This document shows, piece after piece, positions 8,555-16,941 of a stretch of DNA of 64,000 bases. Made by a program: the position numbers and the translations under genes. The stretch lies in the NCBI RefSeq assembly GCF_042646385.1, contig NZ_JBHRTO010000001.1:1922001-1986000 (forward strand). The letters run 5' to 3'. The notes below the pieces were generated by a model. The model was not told the origin of the DNA. It saw only the letters and a list, made by a program, of their open reading frames with translations, and did no database searches. Within the stretch, counting starts at the first letter, position 1; each line of letters opens with the position of its first letter. Origin of the DNA: Cypionkella sinensis (GTDB lineage: Bacteria; Pseudomonadota; Alphaproteobacteria; Rhodobacterales; Rhodobacteraceae).

Positions 8555-9637
8555 CTACCCCAAAACGATCACATCCTGGCCGCGAAACCGCAGCGCCATC
8601 TCGGCCCCCACCGGCGGCGGCGGTGCGTCGGGGCGGTTGAACAGATCGAGTGCGATCACCCCCGCCGCCGTCTGCGCCTTCACCCGGATCACCGCACCCA
8701 GAAAATCCACTGCCGCGATGCGCGCGGGCAGCGCAAAATCGCCCCGGCTGATATGGCCCGCAGTAATCTGGGCGGTATCCGCCTCCAGATGCACAACCTC
8801 GGGCCGCAACGCCAGACCCACCGTCGCCCCCTGCCCCGCCGCAATCGCCTGCCCCAGTTGCAACGGCTGCCCCTGCACCGTCACCTCACCCCGCGCGGCA
8901 TTGGTCACAACCGCGTCAAGCGTGTTCAACGTGCCAACAAACTGCGCCACAAACCGCGTCGCAGGGTGATTGTAGATTTCAAACGGCGCGCCGACTTGCT
9001 CGGCCCGTCCGCCGTTCATCACCACCACCCGATCCGACATCGACAGCGCTTCTTCCTGATCATGCGTCACGAAAATCGTGGTGATGCCCAGTTTCCGCTG
9101 AATCTCGCGGATCTCACCACGCAAACTTACACGGATCTTCGCATCCAGCGCCGACAGCGGCTCGTCCAGCAACAACACACGCGGACGCGGCGCCAAAGCC
9201 CGCGCCAAAGCCACCCTTTGCTGCTGCCCGCCCGAAAGCTGAAACGGATAGCGCGCGCCCATCTCGGGCAGACCGATCAGCGCCAGCATCTCGGCCACCC
9301 GCGCGGCGGTTTCCTTGGCCGAGACCCCGGCAATCTTCAGCCCAAAGCCCACATTCTGCGCCACCGTCAGGTTGGGAAACAGCGCATAGGCCTGAAACAC
9401 CATGCCGATATTGCGCTGATTGGGGCGCTGCCCCGTCACATCCTGCCCGTCGATGCGTATGCTGCCTGCGCTCGGGCTTTCAAACCCCGCCACCATCCGC
9501 AGCACCGTGGTCTTGCCACAGCCCGAAGGCCCCAGCAGCGAGACGAACTCGCCCTTGGCAATCTCCAGATCAAAGCTCTTCACCACTTGGTTCGCGCCAA
9601 AGGATTTTTGCAGGCCGGAAAGGTCCAGATACGCCAT
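8555..9637 (-). CDS. ABC transporter ATP-binding protein (PotA/FbpC type)
   Basis: ATPase of a small-solute importer, 360 aa. Walker A GPSGCGKTT near residue 40, Q-loop in AYALFPNLTV, signature LSGGQQQRVALARAL, Walker B VLLLDEPLSALD and H-loop IFVTHDQEEALSM are all intact. The last 110 residues form a TOBE-type domain (TVGLALRPE). Start ATG 9637 shares one base with the stop of the upstream permease; an extension to 9910 is out of the operon pattern. It is the last gene of a binding protein-permease-permease-ATPase unit divergent from phnC. Spermidine, iron(III) or 2-aminoethylphosphonate importers look alike at this level. Confidence 0.92.
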   Translation of the reverse strand: MAYLDLSGLQKSFGANQVVKSFDLEIAKGEFVSLLGPSGCGKTTVLRMVAGFESPSAGSIRIDGQDVTGQRPNQRNIGMVFQAYALFPNLTVAQNVGFGLKIAGVSAKETAARVAEMLALIGLPEMGARYPFQLSGGQQQRVALARALAPRPRVLLLDEPLSALDAKIRVSLRGEIREIQRKLGITTIFVTHDQEEALSMSDRVVVMNGGRAEQVGAPFEIYNHPATRFVAQFVGTLNTLDAVVTNAARGEVTVQGQPLQLGQAIAAGQGATVGLALRPEVVHLEADTAQITAGHISRGDFALPARIAAVDFLGAVIRVKAQTAAGVIALDLFNRPDAPPPPVGAEMALRFRGQDVIVLG

Positions 9638-10419
9638 TAGCGTGGCATCCTTGTATGTTTGGAAAATTTGGTCGCCAACTGGATCAGCATCATGCAGGCC
9701 CATGTCAGCGCAAAGGTCATCACGGCCAAAGCCGCAGGCTCGTAAGCCTTGTTGCCTCCCGCCCAGACCAGATACGGCCCAAACGCAGGCCGATCCAGCA
9801 GCGCCGCAAACACATATTCGCCGATCACGATGGCAAAGGTCAGAAACGCGCCAGACAGCACCGCCACCAGCACATTCGGCAAGATCACGCGGGCAAGCAC
9901 AGTGATCCACCCCGCCCCAAGGCTTTGCGCCGCCTCGGTCAGCGTCGCCAGATCAATCGCCGCAAGGCCGGTATCCACCGCGCGATACATGTAGGGCAAA
10001 GACAGCACCGCATAACCGCAGATCAGCAGAAAATCGGTGCCCAGCGTGCTGCCCGTCAACGGCAACCAACTCGACGTATTGAACAACCGGATATAGCCAA
10101 ACACGATCACAATCGGCGGGATCACCAGCGGCAGCAGGGTGATAAACTCCATGATCGGGCGCAGGCGCGGCAGTTTCAGCCGCACCCAGAACACCGTCGG
10201 CACCACCACCAGCACGCCGAACACGATGGTCAGGCAGGCCATCAGCACTGAATAGCCAAAGGTCGCCTGAAACTGCGGATCGCCGATCACGGATCGGTAA
10301 GCGTCCAGCGAATACTCCCCCCGCCGCATCTTCAGCGAAAATTCCAGCATCCCCAACAGCGGCAGAAAGAAATACACCACCGCAAAGCCAATGGTCGCCC
10401 AAGACAGGAAACGCTTCAT
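9637..10419 (-). CDS. ABC transporter permease (PotC-like)
   Basis: Second inner-membrane permease, 260 aa, about six membrane segments beginning LSWATIGFAVVYFFLPLLGML. The EAA loop reads TLTEAAQSLGAGWITVLARVILPN, which docks on the ATPase. The start ATG 10419 overlaps the preceding permease stop as ATGA; the open frame continues upstream to 10737 only as an overlap with that permease. It pairs with the 10416-11282 permease to form a heterodimeric channel. Confidence 0.92.
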   Translation of the reverse strand: MKRFLSWATIGFAVVYFFLPLLGMLEFSLKMRRGEYSLDAYRSVIGDPQFQATFGYSVLMACLTIVFGVLVVVPTVFWVRLKLPRLRPIMEFITLLPLVIPPIVIVFGYIRLFNTSSWLPLTGSTLGTDFLLICGYAVLSLPYMYRAVDTGLAAIDLATLTEAAQSLGAGWITVLARVILPNVLVAVLSGAFLTFAIVIGEYVFAALLDRPAFGPYLVWAGGNKAYEPAALAVMTFALTWACMMLIQLATKFSKHTRMPR

Positions 10420-11282
10420 TTGATCCACCGCTCGGCGCGCGTGCGCATGACCACATAAACCCCGTTTGAAATCCCGGTGATCACGATCATGCCGAAAGCC
10501 AAGGCATAGCCCAGATGCGGGTCTTGCAGCACGTCGCCCCTGATCTGATTGAACAAAAGGATCGGCGCTATCGACAGCAGCGACCCCGTCAACGCAATTG
10601 CCGTCGCCACCGCCCCGAACGCATTGGCAAACAGCAGCGCCAGCGTGCCGAGCAGCGAAGGCCCCAAAACCGGCAGCGCCACCATGCGCCAATACTGGCC
10701 CCCGGTCGCACCCAAAGCCTCGGCCGCCTCGCGCCATTCGCGCTTCAGACCATCAATCGCGGGCGTGATGATCAGCACCATCAGGGGGATCTGAAAGAAA
10801 ACATAAGCCGCCGTCAGCCCCCAGAAGCTGATCATGTTAAAGCCCAAAGCGTAGATGTTCACCCCGAACCAATCGCGCAGCAGCAGCGTCACAAACCCCA
10901 CCCGACCAAGCGTCGCCACATAGGCAAAGGCCAAAGGCACGCCTGCGAAGTTTGAGGTGACGCCCGAAAACGTCATCACAATCCCGCGCAGCCATGCAGG
11001 CAGCCCGCCCAACACCACCGCCAGCGCCACCGCAAAGCCAATCGCACAGCCGATCAGCGCCGAGGTCAGGCTCAGTTTGATCGACAGGCCAAACGCCTTG
11101 ATGATCTCGGGCGTGAACAGATTGGCGATGTTTTGTAGGGTGAATGCGCCGGTGCCGTCCACAAACGCCCCCGCCACGATGTTCGCGGTGGGCAGTAGCA
11201 GAAACAGCAGCGCGAACAGCAAAAACGGCAAGGCCCCCAAACCGTTCCACGGCAGGGCGCGCCAAAGGCGAGAGCTTCTCAT
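10416..11282 (-). CDS. ABC transporter permease (PotB-like)
   Basis: First inner-membrane permease, 288 aa. A hydrophobic N-terminal anchor (LGALPFLLFALLFLLLPTANIVAGAF) is followed by five further membrane spans, and the EAA loop reads WREAAEALGATGGQYWRMVALPVLGPS. It follows the binding-protein gene after a 55-bp gap that contains a GC-rich hairpin, and overlaps the next permease by ATGA. Confidence 0.92.
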   Translation of the reverse strand: MRSSRLWRALPWNGLGALPFLLFALLFLLLPTANIVAGAFVDGTGAFTLQNIANLFTPEIIKAFGLSIKLSLTSALIGCAIGFAVALAVVLGGLPAWLRGIVMTFSGVTSNFAGVPLAFAYVATLGRVGFVTLLLRDWFGVNIYALGFNMISFWGLTAAYVFFQIPLMVLIITPAIDGLKREWREAAEALGATGGQYWRMVALPVLGPSLLGTLALLFANAFGAVATAIALTGSLLSIAPILLFNQIRGDVLQDPHLGYALAFGMIVITGISNGVYVVMRTRAERWIK

Positions 11283-11301
11283 GTCTATGATCCTGAAAGG
11301 A

Positions 11302-11332
11302 AACCCGCCCCAGCCTGCGCCGGGGCGGGGTT
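11302..11332 (-). terminator. Stem-loop between binding-protein and permease genes
   Basis: An inverted repeat AACCC-GCCCC / GGGGC-GGGTT with one bulged G and a short loop lies directly after the binding-protein stop. There is no U-tract on the minus strand, so it is more likely an mRNA-stabilising or attenuating hairpin that lets the binding protein be made in excess over the membrane subunits than a full terminator. Confidence 0.5.
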
Positions 11333-11337
11333 GCAGA

Positions 11338-12441
11338 TTACTCGACCTTGACGCCGACAGTGGCGTCCCAGCCAGCGGTCACGGCCTCTTTATGCGCAGC
11401 CTGTTCTTCCAAAGTCGGGAACACGGCCTTTTCATAGGCGGCAGCGGGCGGCAGTTTCGCCAGCATCTCTGCCGGGATCGCATCGCGCTTGGCGAGGTCA
11501 TTGAAGCGGATCGGGTGGCAATAGCCGTTCAACCAGCCCAGCTGACCTTCATCGGAATACAGATATTCCATCCACAGCTTCGCGGCATTCGGGTGCGGGG
11601 CATAGGCGCTGATCGCCTGCACATAAACGCCCGCCACAGTGCCGGAAGCAGGCACGATCACCTCAGCCTTCGGGTTGCCTGCCAGCGTGTCGCGCCAAGC
11701 CAAAGCGTTATAGTCCCAAGCCGCCACGATCGGCGTTGCACCCTGTGCGATGGTGCCGGTTTTGCCTGCGACGGGAACGAAATTGCCCGCCTTGTTCAGC
11801 CCGGCAAAGAACTCCAGCCCTTTGGCCGCCGATTCAGCCCCCGGCTTGCCGCCCATCGCCATGCCCGCGCCCATCACCGACATCAGCGGCTGGTTGCCCG
11901 AGCGCGGATCGCCCGACAAGGCAAACGCCCCGGCATACTCCGGCTTCATCAGATCGGCCCAATCGGCGGGCACGTTCTGCACCATATCGGTGTTCACGAT
12001 GAACGACATCACACCGTAGTAATCGCCATACCAGAAGCCATCGGCATCCTTGGCGGCATCCGGGATGCTGTCCCAGGTGCTGACCTTATACGGCTGGATC
12101 AGGCCCTCTTCCTTGGCGGCAGGGCCAAACGACAGGCCGATGTCCAGCACGTCAGGCGCTTGCGGGCCGGTGTTGCCCTTGTTGGCGCGCACGGCTTCCA
12201 ACTCATCCGCCGACGACCCATCCGGGTTCAACTCGTTCACAGCGATTTCGGGGTATTTCTTCTTGAAGCCCTCGATCACGGCACCATAGCCGCACCAGTC
12301 ATGCGGCAGCGCGATGGTGGTCAGCGCGCCCTCTTTCTTGGCGGCTGCGGTGATTTCCTCAAGGCTCTGCGCCGAGGCAGCACCAGCCACCAGCATCGCC
12401 ATCAGGCTGACGCCCGAGGTCAAGGTTTTGAAAACGGTCAT
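11338..12441 (-). CDS. ABC transporter substrate-binding protein (polyamine/iron/aminoethylphosphonate type)
   Basis: Periplasmic solute-binding protein of family 1, 367 aa. A Sec signal peptide (VFKTLTSGVSLMAMLVAGAASAQ) is followed by the fold's usual segments: ITAAAKKEGALTTIALPHDWCG, DVLDIGLSFGPAAKEEGLI, WADLMKPEYAGAFALS, AAWDYNA and YLYSDEGQLGWLNGYCHPIR. The gene is divergent from phnC over a 219-bp region holding a candidate Pho box. This suggests, without proving it, that it imports a phosphorus compound such as 2-aminoethylphosphonate or a phosphoester. Putrescine, spermidine or iron binding are the alternatives. Confidence 0.88.
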   Translation of the reverse strand: MTVFKTLTSGVSLMAMLVAGAASAQSLEEITAAAKKEGALTTIALPHDWCGYGAVIEGFKKKYPEIAVNELNPDGSSADELEAVRANKGNTGPQAPDVLDIGLSFGPAAKEEGLIQPYKVSTWDSIPDAAKDADGFWYGDYYGVMSFIVNTDMVQNVPADWADLMKPEYAGAFALSGDPRSGNQPLMSVMGAGMAMGGKPGAESAAKGLEFFAGLNKAGNFVPVAGKTGTIAQGATPIVAAWDYNALAWRDTLAGNPKAEVIVPASGTVAGVYVQAISAYAPHPNAAKLWMEYLYSDEGQLGWLNGYCHPIRFNDLAKRDAIPAEMLAKLPPAAAYEKAVFPTLEEQAAHKEAVTAGWDATVGVKVE

Positions 12442-12591
12442 GGAAGTCTCCTGTTAAGCCGACCCGACCGAGCCTCTGCCCGGTTGGTTGCTGAGGCGTG
12501 GCTTAGGCATCCGCCATGACGGCCAAGTAACGGGATGATGAAGTTTATGTGTCGCATCAAATGCTTGTGCGGGGCAGGCTTTGTTACCCAA

Positions 12592-12620
12592 CCGTCACAG
12601 CCCCGATAATCAACCGTCAC
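12592..12620 (+). promoter_or_regulatory. Candidate Pho box (PhoB-binding direct repeats) upstream of phnC
   Basis: Three 7-mers spaced exactly 11 bp apart read CCGTCAC, CCGATAA and CCGTCAC, with 4-bp spacers. PhoB sites are tandem CTGTCAT-like 7-mers with this period, so the outer two fit well and the middle one weakly. The array ends 40 bp before the phnC start, consistent with activation under phosphate limitation. The rest of the 12442-12660 divergent region shows no other clear motif. Confidence 0.55.
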
Positions 12621-12660
12621 GAATCCCGCGTATCAGCCGCTCAATCAAAAGGGGGCCGCG

Positions 12661-13473
12661 ATGCTGAAGGTCGAAAACGTCACACGCCTGTTCGACCACA
12701 AGGCCGCCGTGGACAATGTCAGCTTTCAAATCGACCACGCAGGCTTTGTCGGCGTGATCGGGCGTTCGGGTGCGGGCAAGTCGACTCTGCTGCGCATGAT
12801 GAACCGTCTGACCGATGCCTCATCCGGCACGATCGCCTTTGAAGGCCGTGATGTGCTGACGCTGAAAGGCGCCGAGAAACGCGCATGGCAAGGCCAGTGC
12901 GCGATGATCTTCCAGCAGTTCAATCTTGTGCCACGGATGGATGTGGCCTCGAACGTGCTGCACGGGCTTTTGAACCAGCGCTCCACCTTCGCCACCATGT
13001 TCAACCTGTGGTCGGATGCCGACATCACCCGTGCGATGCAAATCCTCGACCGTCTGGGCATCGCCGAACAAGCCACCAAACGCGCCGAGGCTTTGTCTGG
13101 CGGCCAGCAACAGCGCGTCGCAATCGCCCGCGCCCTGATGCAAGACCCCAAAGTTATCCTCGCCGATGAACCCATCGCCAGCCTTGATCCGATGAACGCC
13201 CAAGTGGTGATGGACGCTTTGCGCCGCATCCACGAAGAGGATGGCCGCATGGTGATCGCCAACCTGCACACCCTCGATACCGCGCGCCGCTATTGTGACC
13301 GCGTGATCGGGATGCGCGATGGCCGCGTGGTGTTCGACGGCACGCCCGATCAACTGACCACCGGCGTTGCCCGCGACATCTACGGTGCCGACGCCAGTTT
13401 CAACGAATCCGCCACCTCGACTTCAATCAGCGGCCCGCGCGACGCGGCCTATGCCGATGCGATGCTGGCGTGA
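12661..13473 (+). CDS. phnC: Phosphonate ABC transporter ATP-binding protein PhnC
   Basis: ATPase of the phosphonate importer, 270 aa. Walker A GRSGAGKSTLLRMMNRL, Q-loop MIFQQFNLVPRMDV (family-typical), signature LSGGQQQRVAIARAL, Walker B VILADEPIASLDP and a variant H-loop IANLHTLDTARRYCDRV. NLH in place of VTH is normal for PhnC. It heads phnCDE1E2, with 32 bp before phnD. The start ATG follows AAAAGGGGG. Confidence 0.95.
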   Translation: MLKVENVTRLFDHKAAVDNVSFQIDHAGFVGVIGRSGAGKSTLLRMMNRLTDASSGTIAFEGRDVLTLKGAEKRAWQGQCAMIFQQFNLVPRMDVASNVLHGLLNQRSTFATMFNLWSDADITRAMQILDRLGIAEQATKRAEALSGGQQQRVAIARALMQDPKVILADEPIASLDPMNAQVVMDALRRIHEEDGRMVIANLHTLDTARRYCDRVIGMRDGRVVFDGTPDQLTTGVARDIYGADASFNESATSTSISGPRDAAYADAMLA

Positions 13474-13505
13474 CCCCAACGATCCAACCCAAACCGGAGA
13501 CGACA

Positions 13506-14396
13506 ATGAAAAAGCTGCTCGCCATTCTGGCCGCCACGACCTGCATCACCTCGGCCCAAGCGCAAGAGTTGAAGGAATTCAACATCGGCATTCTGGGCGG
13601 TGAAAACGCACAAGACCGCATGACCTCGAACGAATGCTACCGCGCGGCGATCGAAAAAGAACTCGGTGTGCCGGTCAAGCTGTTCACCCCGGCAGATTAT
13701 GACGGCGTGATCCAGGGTCTGCTGGGCGGCACGCTGGATATGGCATGGCTGGGCGCTTCGGCCTATGCCAAGATCTATCTGACCGATCCGAAAGCCGTCA
13801 CCGTCGAGTTGACCAAGGAAAACCTGAACGGCACCACCGGCTATTACTCCATCGCGTTTGCGCGCACCGACTCCGGCATCAAATCCGTTGAGGACGCCAA
13901 GGGCAAGAAATTCGCCTTTGGCGAGCCGAACTCGACCTCGGGCTATCTGGTGCCCGCCGCTGAACTGATCGCCAAATACGGCCCGCTGGAAAACTACTTC
14001 AGCGAAGTGAAATTCTCCGGCGGCCATGAGCAAACCATCGTCGGCGTGGCCAATGGCGATTTCGATGCAGGCGTGTCCTGGGCCGATGGCGATGGCAACT
14101 GGGAAGACGGCTATTCCTCGGGCGCTTTCCGCAAGGCGGCTGACGCAGGTCTGGTCGACATGAACAACCTGGTGGAAATCTGGCGCTCGAAACTGATCCC
14201 CGAAGGCCCGATGGTTGTCCGCGCCGCGCTGCCGGATGATGTGAAAGCCAAAGTCACCAAACTGACCGCCGATCTGTGGGAAACCGACCCGAAATGCGCC
14301 TACGGCGTCGCCTCGGGTGAAGCCAAAGACTTCGTTCCCGCCACCCACGACATGTTCCTCGGTATTGTCGAAGCCCGCAAGCTCTCGGGCGAGTAA
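13506..14396 (+). CDS. phnD: Phosphonate ABC transporter substrate-binding protein PhnD
   Basis: Periplasmic phosphonate-binding protein, 296 aa. The signal peptide (MKKLLAILAATTCITSAQAQ) is followed by FNIGILGGENAQDRM, TPADYDGVIQGLLGGTLDMAWLGASAYA and FGEPNSTSGYLVPAAEL; the TSGYLVP loop contacts the phosphonate group in the family. Start ATG 13506 has CGGAGA upstream; an extension to 13470 lacks a signal. It is followed by a strong stem-loop before phnE1, consistent with higher expression of the binding protein. Confidence 0.95.
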   Translation: MKKLLAILAATTCITSAQAQELKEFNIGILGGENAQDRMTSNECYRAAIEKELGVPVKLFTPADYDGVIQGLLGGTLDMAWLGASAYAKIYLTDPKAVTVELTKENLNGTTGYYSIAFARTDSGIKSVEDAKGKKFAFGEPNSTSGYLVPAAELIAKYGPLENYFSEVKFSGGHEQTIVGVANGDFDAGVSWADGDGNWEDGYSSGAFRKAADAGLVDMNNLVEIWRSKLIPEGPMVVRAALPDDVKAKVTKLTADLWETDPKCAYGVASGEAKDFVPATHDMFLGIVEARKLSGE

Positions 14397-14410
14397 TTTC
14401 AGCACCCATG

Positions 14411-14440
14411 CCGGGTCTGCGCAAGCAGGCCCGGTTTTTT
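14411..14440 (+). terminator. Intrinsic terminator/attenuator between phnD and phnE1
   Basis: A 10-bp stem (CCGGGTCTGC with GCAGGCCCGG, one G-U pair) closed by a GCAA tetraloop is followed directly by six T residues. This is a textbook intrinsic terminator, but the operon continues 15 bp later with phnE1, so it should act as a partial attenuator that lowers permease relative to PhnCD. Confidence 0.85.
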
Positions 14441-14454
14441 CTATTGGAGGCCGC

Positions 14455-15333
14455 ATGGTTGACATCACCTTCGGGCCAGAGCCGGGCAAGCGCCCCGATC
14501 TGAACAACCCCACCGAGGCCTATATCCACCTTGCCCGCCGCAAGCGGCTATACGGATTCATCCTGCTGATCCTGTTCGTGGCCCTGATGGCCTCGGGCTT
14601 TCAGATCGCCCAAGACCGCAACGCCGGTGATTTCCTGTCCGGCCTGCACCAATTGGGCGCTTTCCCGTCAGAAGTGCTTTCCGAGGCATGGACCAACCGC
14701 GCCAACCTGCCCGCCCTGCTGTGGCAACACCTGCCGTCCCTGATCGAAACCCTGAACATCGCCGCCGCCGCCACCCTTCTGGGCGGTGCGTTCGGCGCCT
14801 TCCTCGCCCTTGGCTCCACCCGCCACCTCGCCCGCTTTCCCCTGCTCACCCCGCTATTCCGCCGCACCGCCGACATCATGCGCGCCATCCCCGAGATCGT
14901 CATCGCCCTCGTGCTGATTTTCATCCTCGGCGGTGGCCCCGTTCCCGCCGTGCTGGCCATCGCCTTCCACACCGCAGGTGCCTTGGGCAAACTGTTCTCG
15001 GAATCGGCTGAAAACGCCGACCTGAAACCCGTCGAGGGCCTCACCTCCACCGGCGCATCCTGGAGCCAGCAAATCTGGCTCGGCATCCTGCCGCAAGTCG
15101 CCCCGAACTGGCTGTCCTACGCCCTGCTGCGGTTTGAGATCAACATCCGCGCCTCTGCGATCCTCGGCTTTGTCGGCTCGGGCGGCATCGGCTATGATCT
15201 GAAACTGGCGATGCAATGGGGCGGCGGCAAGTACGATCAGGTCGTGGCGATCTTCACCCTGCTGTTCTGCGCCATCGTGCTGTTCGACCAACTCTCCGGC
15301 TATGCCCGCAACCGTTTGGTAAAAGGCCAATGA
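14455..15333 (+). CDS. phnE: Phosphonate ABC transporter permease PhnE (first copy)
   Basis: Membrane subunit, 292 aa. After a short cytoplasmic N-terminus (FGPEPGKRPDLNNPTEAY) come about six membrane segments; the family signature is ADIMRAIPEIVIALVLIFILGGGPVPAVLAIAFHTAGALGKLFSE followed by GLTSTGASWSQQIWLGILPQ. Start ATG 14455 has TTGGAGG before it; a frame starting at 14317 overlaps phnD and is not used. It overlaps the second permease by ATGA, and the two form a heterodimer. Confidence 0.94.
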   Translation: MVDITFGPEPGKRPDLNNPTEAYIHLARRKRLYGFILLILFVALMASGFQIAQDRNAGDFLSGLHQLGAFPSEVLSEAWTNRANLPALLWQHLPSLIETLNIAAAATLLGGAFGAFLALGSTRHLARFPLLTPLFRRTADIMRAIPEIVIALVLIFILGGGPVPAVLAIAFHTAGALGKLFSESAENADLKPVEGLTSTGASWSQQIWLGILPQVAPNWLSYALLRFEINIRASAILGFVGSGGIGYDLKLAMQWGGGKYDQVVAIFTLLFCAIVLFDQLSGYARNRLVKGQ

Positions 15334-16646
15334 TGACCTCCCTCCCACATCCCGCCTATGCCCCGGTGCAGCGCCGCTTCAAAGCCCGCCGCCTGCGCGC
15401 CTTCGCCATCCCCGTGCTGCTGCTGCTCTACCTCGCCTACCTGTTCGCAAGCTTTGACATCGCAGGCCTCGCCGCCCGCGCCCGCATGGACAACGCCCGC
15501 ATCCTGCTGTCCGATTTCGTCGCCTACAAAACCCACGTCACCCGCGACAATCGCACCGACAAGACCACGGTCTCGATAGAGGGCGAAGCCAAAGCCACCT
15601 ACACCCCCGCGCAATACCCCGATTGGGTCAAGGTCGCAGGCGACACCACCACCATAAACCTCGGCCAAGGCCACATCGTCACCTACGACACCCGCGGTGC
15701 CCGCTACACCGTCCCCGGCTATGGCATGATCGACATCCAACCCGACGGCGGCAAGCTGAAACTGACCGCCCCGCAACCGCTCCCCGCTTGGATCAACGCC
15801 ACTGACACCCGCATCTCTGTCACCACCCCGCAAGGCCGCTTCGCCTATTCGCGCTCGAAGGTAGAGACGTTCAAATACCAACCCGGCTGGGCCTTGTTCT
15901 TTTTCACCCTCGACAGCCCGTTCTACGGCAAATCCTATGGCCAACTCACCGCAATGCTGGCAGGCCCCCGCATCGACCCCGCCCGCAGCAACATCGGCTA
16001 CATGGCGTCGGAGTTCTGGCACAACAAACAATGGCACCACGGCGATGTCGCCTGGGCCTTGTTTGAAACCGTGCTGATGGCCTTCCTCGGCACCATGGGG
16101 GCCGCCCTGATCGCCCTGCCGCTGGCCTTCCTCGCCGCCTCCAACTTCACCCCGATCCGCCTCATCCGCTTCGGCTTCCGCCGCCTGTTCGATTTCGTCC
16201 GCGGCGTCGATGGCCTGATCTGGACGATCATCCTCGCCCGCGCCTTCGGCCCCGGCCCAATGACCGGAGCCTTGGCGATCCTGATCACCGACACCGGCAC
16301 CTTCGGCAAAACCTTTTCGGAAGCACTGGAAAACATCGACGAAAAACAAGTCGAAGGCATCCGCTCCACCGGCGCAGGCCCGCTGCAACGCGCCCGCTTT
16401 GGGGTGATCCCGCAAATCGCGCCGATCCTGCTCAGCCAAGTCCTGTATTACCTCGAATCCAACACCCGCAGCGCCACCGTCATCGGCGCCATCGTCGGCG
16501 GCGGCATCGGCCTGTTGCTCACCCAAGCCATCATCACCCAGAAGGATTGGGAGGATGTCGCCTATTACATGATCCTGATCGTGCTGATGGTGATGGCGAT
16601 GGACAGCTTCTCGGGCTGGCTGCGCCGCAAACTGATCGGACGCTAA
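15330..16646 (+). CDS. phnE: Phosphonate ABC transporter permease PhnE (second copy, long form)
   Basis: Second membrane subunit, 438 aa against the usual 260-290. The N-terminal membrane segment (FAIPVLLLLYLAYLFASF) is followed by roughly 150 hydrophilic residues rich in beta pattern (TTVSIEGEAKATY, ITVTTPQGRFAYS-like), predicted periplasmic, before the membrane domain with VRGVDGLIWTIILARAFGPGPMTGALAILITDTGTFGKTFSE. The permease core is complete, so the insertion is an added domain, not a fusion artefact. Start is the ATG at 15330 or the next codon, overlapping phnE1. Confidence 0.92.
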   Translation: MMTSLPHPAYAPVQRRFKARRLRAFAIPVLLLLYLAYLFASFDIAGLAARARMDNARILLSDFVAYKTHVTRDNRTDKTTVSIEGEAKATYTPAQYPDWVKVAGDTTTINLGQGHIVTYDTRGARYTVPGYGMIDIQPDGGKLKLTAPQPLPAWINATDTRISVTTPQGRFAYSRSKVETFKYQPGWALFFFTLDSPFYGKSYGQLTAMLAGPRIDPARSNIGYMASEFWHNKQWHHGDVAWALFETVLMAFLGTMGAALIALPLAFLAASNFTPIRLIRFGFRRLFDFVRGVDGLIWTIILARAFGPGPMTGALAILITDTGTFGKTFSEALENIDEKQVEGIRSTGAGPLQRARFGVIPQIAPILLSQVLYYLESNTRSATVIGAIVGGGIGLLLTQAIITQKDWEDVAYYMILIVLMVMAMDSFSGWLRRKLIGR

Positions 16647-16666
16647 GGCAAACTGCGACAAAGCAC

Positions 16667-16690
16667 TTCATCTTGGCAAAAATACTCCCG
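16667..16690 (+). repeat. Short intergenic repeat TTCATCTTGGCAAAAATACT
   Basis: This motif lies 20 bp after the phnE2 stop and is followed by a GC-rich stretch (GCGCGCGGCGCGC). Near-identical copies occur at 42668-42690 and 55474-55496, each followed by CTCCC and a GC-rich hairpin. I recall similar sequences downstream of many genes in Rhodobacteraceae; function is unknown. Confidence 0.65.
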
Positions 16691-16730
16691 CGCGGCGCGC
16701 TCCCAACCGCAAACCCAAATGCCGCCCTCG

Positions 16731-16856
16731 GGGTCATCGAGACCCCTCCTGCGGCGCTGCCACGCCCAGGCTGGACCGCCGCCGCCAAGCCTCCACGGCA
16801 GTGCCGGCCAAAGCGGCTCGATGCCGCTGCGGACGGCCCCGCGTTTGCGGTCAAAT
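16731..16856 (+). repeat. Long-stem intergenic repeat, copy A
   Basis: About 125 bp that aligns end to end with 17581-17706 in the same orientation; the shared 3' block CAAAGCGGCTCGATGCCGCT is identical. The 5' CATCGAG and 3' CTCGATG form an imperfect terminal inverted repeat, so the unit can fold into one long hairpin. The two copies bracket the acetyltransferase gene 16942-17559. Confidence 0.7.
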
Positions 16857-16879
16857 CGTTAAGATCTGGTAAACACCCT

Positions 16880-16935
16880 CTCTAAACCATTGAAATATAA
16901 TAAACCACTCCGATGTCCACGCGTGGACAAGAAAG
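16880..16935 (+). promoter_or_regulatory. TCTCTAA...palindrome motif before the acetyltransferase gene
   Basis: The perfect 16-bp palindrome TGTCCACGCGTGGACA sits at 16914-16929, 12 bp before the ATG at 16942, preceded by an AT-rich stretch that starts TCTCTAAACC. A similar block is found at 57914-57972. It could be an operator or a mobile palindrome; its closeness to the start codon means it lies in the 5' leader. Confidence 0.5.
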
Positions 16936-16941
16936 CCCGCC

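Noticed and set aside
10957..12519. 520-codon open frame antisense to the ABC binding-protein gene
   Set aside because: His/Arg-rich shadow of a secreted-protein gene; no ribosome site or motif.
15300..16661. 453-codon open frame antisense to phnE2
   Set aside because: Glycine/alanine/aspartate-rich composition arises from the reverse reading of a high-GC gene; no domain, and phnE2 on the plus strand is clearly real.
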